A stretch of 27,362 nt of DNA, taken from assembly GCA_016720545.1 (NCBI GenBank), contig JADKKK010000037.1, positions 1 through 27,362 on the forward strand, given 5' to 3'. The translations under genes and the position numbers were made by a program. The stretch's first letter is position 1. Each line of letters begins with the position of its first letter. Below the pieces are notes generated by a model. The model saw only the letters and a list, made by a program, of their open reading frames with translations, was not told the DNA's origin and searched no databases. Shown one piece after another: positions 22,201-27,362 of this stretch. The DNA is from Myxococcales bacterium. Lineage in GTDB: Bacteria; Myxococcota_A; Polyangia; Polyangiales; Polyangiaceae.

Positions 22201-24162
22201 TCAGGTGACGACGACGGCCGTGTCGACGTTCGTGATGGTGCCGCGCAGGCCAAGGGGGCCGCTCCCGTGCAGCGTCTTCCCGGTGCCGCGGAGGTCGTCG
22301 GCGCGGCTCGCTACCCACGTCGCCGAGCTGGCGTTCTGGCCCTCGCTGCCGGGGCTCAGCAGCCCTTCGGTGAGCGCCTGGTTGATGCGCGCCTCGAGGA
22401 GTTTGAGCTCGCTCTCCGTCGCCGTGCCGTCCGCGTTGAGGACCGGCGTCTTGCCGATCATGCGCGTGGTCTCGGCCTGGACGATCGAACAGAATTTGTT
22501 CGTGACGGCCATGTTGTGCGTGTAGGCCAGCACGTCGCCGTCCGTCGCGCGGGTGAGTGCCATCGCGACGTAGGTGCCGTTCGGCCCGTTGTCGGACGTC
22601 GTGAGGCACGTGAACCGCGCGGCGAGGGCCCCGCCGTCGACGCGCTCGTCGTACTCGACGATCTGCTTGTCGGTGTTCTCGAGGTCGACGCCGTCGAGCG
22701 GGCCGAGGTCGTTCTGCCACGACGCGACGTGGAGCGCGTGTTGGTACTCGCGAACGGCCACGTGCCACGCAGCCGGGCGGCGGAACTCCCAGAGCGTGAT
22801 CGGCGAGACCACGCGGGCCCGCCCGTAGCCGAGGTCGATGCGCTTCTGCGCGTCGACCGAGGCGAACGCCGCATCCGCGAGGGACACGTCGGCCGCCTTC
22901 GACAGCACCTTGACGATCGTGACGTTGTGCGAGCCGATCTCTTCCGCGACGAGGTCGGTCGCGCCGAGCGTGAGGACCGTCGCGCTGACACGGCGGCGAG
23001 CGCGTCGGTGGTGACGTTGTTCGACCCCGTCCCGGCGATGGTGACGACGTCGCCAACCGCGAAACCCTCGGTCACGAACGAGCCCGCGTTGCGGGTGATC
23101 GTGTCGCCGGTGCCGCCCACCTCGGCGAAGATGAAGCCGTTCGACGCGACGATCGAGCCGACGCCGGCCGCGGTGACCTCGGCGGCGAGGTCGGTCGCGT
23201 CGAAGGTGAGCACCGTCGCGGTGAGGGTCTTGATTCGCCCGGTCACGTTGTTGAGCGCGGTGCCGGCCACCGTCACGACGTCGCCCACGGCGAGCCCGTC
23301 GTCGACGAACGACCCGACCGAGCGCGTGATGGTGTCGTCGGTCGCGCCGACCTCGGCGAACGTGAGCGTCTCGGCCGCGGTGATCTTCACCCAGCGCTTC
23401 ACGCCGCTCGACTTGGCCAGCATGCTCGGCGTGCCGCCGTCGCGGACGTTCGTGCGCGCGTACACGAACCGCTTGTTCGTGGTCTCGTACGCGTTCGTGA
23501 TCGTCGTGACGTAGCCGGCCTCGGTGCTGTTCGCGAGGTCGCCGACGACGTTCCAGGAGCGGCTCGCCTTCTGCTGCGCGGCGAGGCCGTGCGCGCGGCG
23601 GTAAGGCCCGCGTTGTCCCACTTCGGCGCGGTGAAACGAAACGTCAGCGTGTCGCCCGCGACCATCGTGCCGGCGCTGAAGTTCAGGACGATCCCGACGT
23701 GGGGATCGTACGTGCTCGCCGTGCCGAGGCGCACCGTCTTCGTCGTGCGCCCGCCATCGAGCGGAGGTGAAAGATCGGACCCGAGCCCGCGCCGATGGTG
23801 CCGCCCGTGGTGACCGTCAAGGTCGCGTCGACCTCCTCGAGGTAGCCGTACGTCGAGGCGCTGTAGGTGACGATGCTCGTCCCCGTGCCCGTCGAGCGCT
23901 GCATGCGCAGCGCGCCCGCGGTCACGATGGGGAGCGGCACGAAGATGACGGGCGACCGCGTCTTGGCGAGCAGGTGCGCGGCGAGGTCCGCGCCCTGCGA
24001 GTAGTCGTGTTGCTCGAGCAGCGCGGTGATCCCGGTGAACACGCGCGGTACGCCGTCGGCGTTCTTGCCGACGCAGGCCAGAATGACCGCGTAGCCATCG
24101 CCGCCGGCGTAGGCGCCGCCGGTCGTCGCGATCGAGATGCTTGCTTGGGGTCGAGTCGGCAT
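22201..24162 (-). CDS. Tail sheath protein with inserted duplicated domain, frameshifted
   Basis: This is the contractile sheath subunit. ATG 24162 gives PTRPQASISIATTGGAYAGG, then DGYAVILACVGKNADGVPRV and SQGADLAAHLLAKTRSPVIF. The frame then moves near 23762 (to DGGRTTKTVRLGTASTYDPH), near 23590 (to AHGLAAQQKASRSWNVVGDL) and near 22985 (to ATVLTLGATDLVAEEIGSHN). The final frame contains VDAQKRIDLGYGRARVVSPI, RRPAAWHVAVREYQHALHVA, FTCLTTSDNGPNGTYVAMAL, and the C-terminal ARINQALTEGLLSPGSEGQN, which carries the sheath-typical end of domain I. The total is about 654 codons. Two copies of an inserted beta domain lie in the middle. Three one-base indels are inferred. Confidence 0.8.
22930..23360 (-). 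repeat. Tandem domain duplication inside the sheath (77-codon period)
   Basis: Copy 1 (23360-23130) starts FAEVGATDDTITRSVGSFVD and continues VGDVVTVAGTALNNVTG and TATVLTFDATDLAAE. Copy 2 (23129 to about 22930) starts FAEVGGTGDTITRNAGSFVT and continues VGDVVTIAGTGSNNVT and ATVLTLGATDLVAEE. The copies begin 231 bases apart. Confidence 0.8.
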
Positions 24163-24163
24163 T

Positions 24164-24742
24164 TTACGCTCCGCATCCGGTTTCGGTTGGTGGTGTCGGG
24201 TCGCCCGCGAGGCCGACGACCGTGGTGCTCGCGACCGTCGTGGCGGTGAAGGCACCGCCCTCCTCGGCGGCCGAGCCCGCCCAGGTGCGAACCTCGACGG
24301 CGCGGCGGACGGAGAACGGGATCTCGTAGACAGCGAAGTTCGGCACCGGCGTGCCCTTCGTGTCCTCGAGCTCGACGAGCTGACCGGCGCCGATCTCCGC
24401 GCCGTTCTTGCGCGCGACGAGCACCTGCCGAAGCGCGGCGAGCACGGAGTCGACGACGCGGTCAGCGCGCCGAACGTGCTCGTGGTGTTGCGCGCCCGCG
24501 CGCGGCTCTTGCGCGTAGACCGTGATCTTCGCCGCGAGCTTGCGGTCGAAGACGTGCACCGGGTTCCGGGTGTTCGCGCCCTTCGGCGGGAGGATCTGCT
24601 CGGGCGCGCGGAGCCGCTCCACGACGATGCGCTCGCGCGGGGTGACCGCTGATGTGGTGCGCTCGGGCCCGTCGACCACGGGCATGGGGACGCCGGCGGT
24701 TTCGAGGAGCGTGCGGAGCTCGCGGGCGATCTCGTGGATCAT
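24164..24742 (-). CDS. Tail completion/terminator-like protein (192 aa)
   Basis: Lies between the gpG-like morphogenesis protein and the sheath, where the Mu gp37/gp38 or lambda gpU-type terminator sits. It starts IHEIARELRTLLETAGVPMP and VVDGPERTTSAVTPRERIVV, then EQILPPKGANTRNPVHVFDR, KLAAKITVYAQEPRAGAQHH, ADRVVDSVLAALRQVLVARK and TPVPNFAVYEIPFSVRRAVE. The helix-strand-strand order with an A-K-I-x-V-Y core resembles tail terminator folds that cap the tube. The C-terminal 35 residues are Thr/Ala-rich. ATG 24742 overlaps the upstream stop. The frame is intact. The name rests on order and fold impression. Confidence 0.55.
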   Translation of the reverse strand: MIHEIARELRTLLETAGVPMPVVDGPERTTSAVTPRERIVVERLRAPEQILPPKGANTRNPVHVFDRKLAAKITVYAQEPRAGAQHHEHVRRADRVVDSVLAALRQVLVARKNGAEIGAGQLVELEDTKGTPVPNFAVYEIPFSVRRAVEVRTWAGSAAEEGGAFTATTVASTTVVGLAGDPTPPTETGCGA

Positions 24743-25122
24743 CGGAGCGCCTCCCCGATGACCTGGGCGGCCGTGGCGGCGAGGGCAGCGGCGTAGGCGG
24801 GCGGAAGCGGCGCACCCTGCGCGGCGCGACGGGCGCCTCCCACCTGGTATTTGCGCACTTCGTCGTGAGCGGAGGCGGAGCTTTTGCCCGATCGCCACGT
24901 ACCGGACGCCGTCGAGGAGCGCGCCGTCTCTTCCGCAGCGTGACGACCTGGCCGCTCTCACCGGGTGCCCAGGCGGCGCCGTAAGCGTCCGCGCTCGAGC
25001 GCGACGTCTCGAGCACGAGGCTCGTGAGGACGGGCGCGCACGCGCCGCCGCGGTGCCCCCACGACGCGCGGGGCTCCACGCAGCGAGGCGGCGAACTTCT
25101 TGAGGTTCGCGGTGCCGCTCAT
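24739..25122 (-). CDS. HK97 gp10/Mu gpG-like virion morphogenesis protein, frameshifted
   Basis: ATG 25122 starts SGTANLKKFAASLRGAPRVV. Coding then changes frame to CAPVLTSLVLETSRSSADAY with GAAWAPGESGQVVTL, then to RALLDGVRYVAIGQK, then to SSASAHDEVRKYQVGGARRA and LPPAYAAALAATAAQVIGEA ending LR* at 24739. The start helix, the middle T-S-x-x-x-Y-G-x-x-W region and the terminal helix match phage head-tail joining proteins of the gp10/gpG type. Both termini overlap neighbours by ATGA. At least three indels are needed between 24880 and 25080, among the densest runs of frame changes outside the capsid gene. Confidence 0.6.
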
Positions 25123-25763
25123 GGGAGCCCGCTTCCCCACCCGCGCGGGTCCGCGCCGGAGCTGACAGACGTGGCGGTGATGGCGAGGTTCGTCGGGGTC
25201 TGCGCGGTGCCACCACGTAGGGGCATGCCCGCGGCAAAGCGCTCGAGGATGGCCTTTGCTTCGAGGTCGGTGGCCTTCACCGCCTCGCTGTTCTGCCCGT
25301 TCGCATTCAGGACGCGCTTGGCGGCCATGTCCGCCACGCAGCCGCGCACGAGCGGGGGAATCGGCGCGGTGAGCGGCACGAGGTGCGCCGGGAGAGACGT
25401 GTCGGCCAGGCGAGAGCAGAACTCGATCACGTCATCGAACTTCGGCTCACGGATGACCGTCATCTCGACGCCGTTGCTCGTGATGTTGATCGCCGAGCCG
25501 CCGGCCGTCGCCGCGAGCTTGAACTCCGCGTTGGACAGCCGGATCGCGTAGTAGACCGTGCCGGCCACGAGGGGGGCCGACAGGGTGCCCGCGCTCGCCG
25601 CACGGACCGTGACCTCGTCATCCGTCCCGAGCCCGTGGCCGTCGTACGTGAGCACGTCCGTCGAGGCGAGGCACGACGCCAACATGCCAGCGGGCGACAC
25701 CACCGAGCCCGGCGAGAGCCGGTCGGTCACGTCGCCACGCGAGCAGTAGAGGTCCTGTGCCAC
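25119..25763 (-). CDS. gp36-like (DUF1320-type) head-tail adaptor with inserted beta domain (214 aa)
   Basis: The first about 20 residues, AQDLYCSRGDVTDRLSPGSV, and the later FDDVIEFCSRLADTSLPAHL, APIPPLVRGCVADMAAKRVL and ATDLEAKAILERFAAGMPLR form the helical core of Mu gp36-like adaptors. Between them (about residues 32-100) is an extra beta module, STDVLTYDGHGLGTDDEVTV, GTLSAPLVAGTVYYAIRLSN, EFKLAATAGGSAINITS, of a kind that recurs in phage structural proteins. Such adaptors form the ring between portal and tail. The frame is intact and the stop overlaps the next ATG. About 70 bases (25764-25834) before it hold no gene. Confidence 0.65.
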   Translation of the reverse strand: MAQDLYCSRGDVTDRLSPGSVVSPAGMLASCLASTDVLTYDGHGLGTDDEVTVRAASAGTLSAPLVAGTVYYAIRLSNAEFKLAATAGGSAINITSNGVEMTVIREPKFDDVIEFCSRLADTSLPAHLVPLTAPIPPLVRGCVADMAAKRVLNANGQNSEAVKATDLEAKAILERFAAGMPLRGGTAQTPTNLAITATSVSSGADPRGWGSGLP

Positions 25764-25834
25764 AACGCCACCGCCCCGCGCTCAACGAGGAGGCGAGGCA
25801 AGGCAACGTGGGAGGTACGTGTCAGGTCAGAGGG

Positions 25835-25987
25835 TCAGAGGTCGCGGAGCCGGGCGAGGACGCGCTCGCGGCGCGCGGTGAGCGCTTCGGCGCGGGGCGT
25901 CTGCCCCGCGGCCTTCGCGTCGGCGATGCTCTTCTCGAGCTGCTTGGCCTCGAGCTCGAGCGATTCGGTTTCCTCGATGTCGTTCAT
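25835..25987 (-). CDS. Small coiled-coil protein after the capsid gene (50 aa)
   Basis: ATG 25987 is preceded by AGGAGC at good spacing. The sequence starts MNDIEETESLELEAKQLEKS and continues IADAKAAGQTPRAEALTARR and ERVLARLRDL*, one long charged helix with heptads. The frame sits between the capsid and adaptor genes. It could be a structural or assembly helper; no family is recognised. Coding is supported by RBS, codon bias and strand. Confidence 0.6.
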   Translation of the reverse strand: MNDIEETESLELEAKQLEKSIADAKAAGQTPRAEALTARRERVLARLRDL

Positions 25988-25998
25988 GGGGCTCCTGG

Positions 25999-26944
25999 TC
26001 AGGCCGCGCCGGCCCAGCGCTGCATGCACTGCGGGAGGGCGAGGACGCCGTTCCCGCGGAGCACGTAGGCCACGCCGACCTTGAGGGTCGTCTGGTAGAG
26101 GTGGCTCGTCTTGTCCGAGCGGATCTCCTCGGGCGCGCCTTCGTCCTGCACGATCCAGGGGACCATGCCGGGCTTGTTCAGGCCGAGGCCGTACCACTGC
26201 GCGTCGTCGGCGAGCTCGTCGGAGATGATCATCTTGACCGTCCCCTTGTGCCGGTTGTCGACCGCCGCGAAGTGCGGAGCCGACCGCCTGGATCACCATG
26301 TCCTGCTCGAGCAGGTCCTGGTCTCCTCGAGCGCGGACGGGATGAGGAGGTGCGTCAGGCGCAGCCCGAGCGGCTTCCCGTTCGGGGCTTTGATGTCGCG
26401 CATACGCGACTTCGCGAGCTTCAGGTTCGCCGCAGTGAGCGTGGTCCCCGCGCCGGTGAAGTCGTTGTCGTACGTGCCGACGTCGACGTCGAAGACGTTG
26501 GAAGGGGTGCGCGTCAGCGAAGAAGGCCGAGCCGTCCCAGCAGGTCGCGTTTGCCGCGAGGCATCCGCGATGATCTGGTTGAGCAGCGCCGAGGCGGCGC
26601 CGCGATGGCTGCAGGCTCCGACGTCCAGCCGATGAAGCCCGGCGCCTCGATGACGCTGGCGGCTCGGCGACGCCGTCCTGCCAGGTCTTGCGGGGGTGAG
26701 CGAGAGCGACTTCTGGAAGATGTCGCGGACTCTGACGTCGCCCTTTGAACTCGGCGTAACCGGCCGCCGAGACGGGGACGGGGTACGTGGTCCGAGCGCG
26801 CGCGAGGAGCGGTAGAGCCCGTTTTCCTTCGCCCACTGCTCGACCCCGGGCTGCGTGAGCGCGAGGGCGAAGCCCTGGGCGAAGTCCTCGAGCGCGCTGC
26901 GCGTCCGAGCTGATGAGGTTGAATTCCTGACCGCGATCGTTCAG
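25999..26944 (-). CDS. Major capsid protein, Mu gpT-like, heavily frameshifted
   Basis: The last 77 codons are intact: MIISDELADDAQWYGLGLNK, PGMVPWIVQDEGAPEEIRSD, KTSHLYQTTLKVGVAYVLRG and NGVLALPQCMQRWAGAA*. Upstream fragments in other frames are HFAAVDNRHKGTVK, KAPNGKPLGLRLTHLLIPSA followed by LEE, VFDVDVGTYDNDFTGAGTTL, CWDGSAFFADAHP, and near the start EDFAQGFALALTQPGVEQWA. Mu gpT has the same order, including a W/Y-D-G-x-x-F-F-x-x-x-H-P motif, LGL-x-x-T-H-x-x-x-P and a late acidic I-x-x-D-x-L strand. The start is placed near 26944 because the frame NDRGQEFNLISSDA begins there behind GGAAAGG. At least five indels are needed. Confidence 0.7.
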
Positions 26945-26958
26945 TCCTTTCCGATGAA

Positions 26959-27362
26959 TCAGGAGGCCTTGCGCACGCAGCGAAGGCGGGCCTCGTGGAG
27001 CATGAGATCGTCGATGCCGAGCAGGCCGCCGTCGGCGTGACCGTGAAGGTCATGCTTCGAGCGAGCACCGGGACATTCACCGCCGTGATGATGTGCGTGA
27101 GCATCGCCGTGGTCTTCGCCGTGGCGTTGCCGGTGAGCGCGCGTTCGTCACGCCGCCGCAATCCGCGTCCGCGTCGTGAAGGTCGCCCAACGACAGGATG
27201 AACGCGGTGACGTGAGGTCGTCGTGTCGCCCACGGTCGCGCCGCTCTTCCAGCACGCAGGCTCGAGCGCCATCGGCGAGGCGTCGTCGATGTCCGACGGA
27301 GCGACACCTGACAGGGCGCGGTGCCCGGCGTGGCGTCGTTGTTCCAGCGGATGTTGAGCGCC
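26959..27362 (-). CDS. Head protein upstream of the capsid gene (partial, frameshifted)
   Basis: It runs off the right edge. Fragments in order of translation: ALNIRWNNDATPGTAP, then DDASPMALEPACWKSGATVG, then VTAFILSLGDLHDADADCGG, then LTGNATAKTTAMLTHIITAV with NVPVLAR, then KHDLHGHADGGLLGIDDLML and HEARLRCVRKAS* (TGA 26961-26959). Each is in a different frame from the last, so several indels are inferred. In Mu-like heads this place holds the scaffold/protease or a decoration protein; none of the fragments shows a protease motif, and I do not recognise the family. The stop lies 14 bases before the proposed capsid start. Confidence 0.4.

Noticed and set aside
21856..23514. Plus-strand 552-codon open frame opposite tube and sheath
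   Set aside because: It crosses two recognised minus-strand genes and shows no family pattern.
1..27362. Mu-type transposase, integrase, terminase or portal
   Set aside because: None was found in any frame. The Mu-like label applies only to virion gene order and capsid type; transposition should not be assumed.

Overview
The window is most simply read as part of the genome, or of a prophage, of a contractile-tailed (myovirus) phage with a Mu-like virion module. Base composition is very GC-rich by eye, and codons strongly prefer G or C in the third position, so the host is probably a GC-rich bacterium. I cannot name it. No integrase, transposase, terminase or portal gene is visible, so integrated versus free state cannot be decided.

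Layout. (1) Positions 1-1736, minus strand, read right to left: a Cro/CI-type HTH regulator, a DUF3310 protein, a tiny membrane protein, a lytic-transglycosylase-like protein and a DNA methyltransferase that runs off the left edge. (2) Positions 1737-1822: an AT-rich divergent control region. (3) Positions 1823 to about 7700, plus strand: early genes comprising a DnaJ-type zinc-binding peptide, a RecT-like annealing protein, a Cas4/RecB-like nuclease with a probable Fe-S cluster, an internally deleted ssb, and an array of small coiled-coil and Cys-rich proteins with DNA repeats between paralogs. (4) About 7.7-9.65 kb: GC-rich sequence in which I find no intact gene. (5) 27362 down to 9687, minus strand: one long late operon in virion order. 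It runs head protein, gpT-like capsid, gp36-like adaptor, gp10/gpG-like morphogenesis protein, tail completion protein, sheath, tube, tail assembly chaperone with a probable programmed -1 frameshift, tape measure, small tail protein, a second DNA methyltransferase, hub/spike, gp25/W wedge, baseplate J, a gpI-like protein, fibres including a LamG-like one, and a run of small membrane/lipoprotein genes. It ends at a perfect 13-bp hairpin.

Nearly all adjacent genes overlap by four bases (ATGA or GTGA), which points to translational coupling and also locates true starts and stops. Many conserved genes (capsid, sheath, tape measure, hub, fibres, both methyltransferases) are split by one- or two-base indels while each fragment keeps family motifs and codon bias. 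I read these as mostly assembly or sequencing errors in an unpolished contig, not decay. The ssb deletion is larger and different in kind. The most interesting biology is the A8 frameshift site, the methyltransferase embedded and coupled inside the tail operon, the sheath with a duplicated inserted domain, and the repeat-linked coiled-coil gene array.
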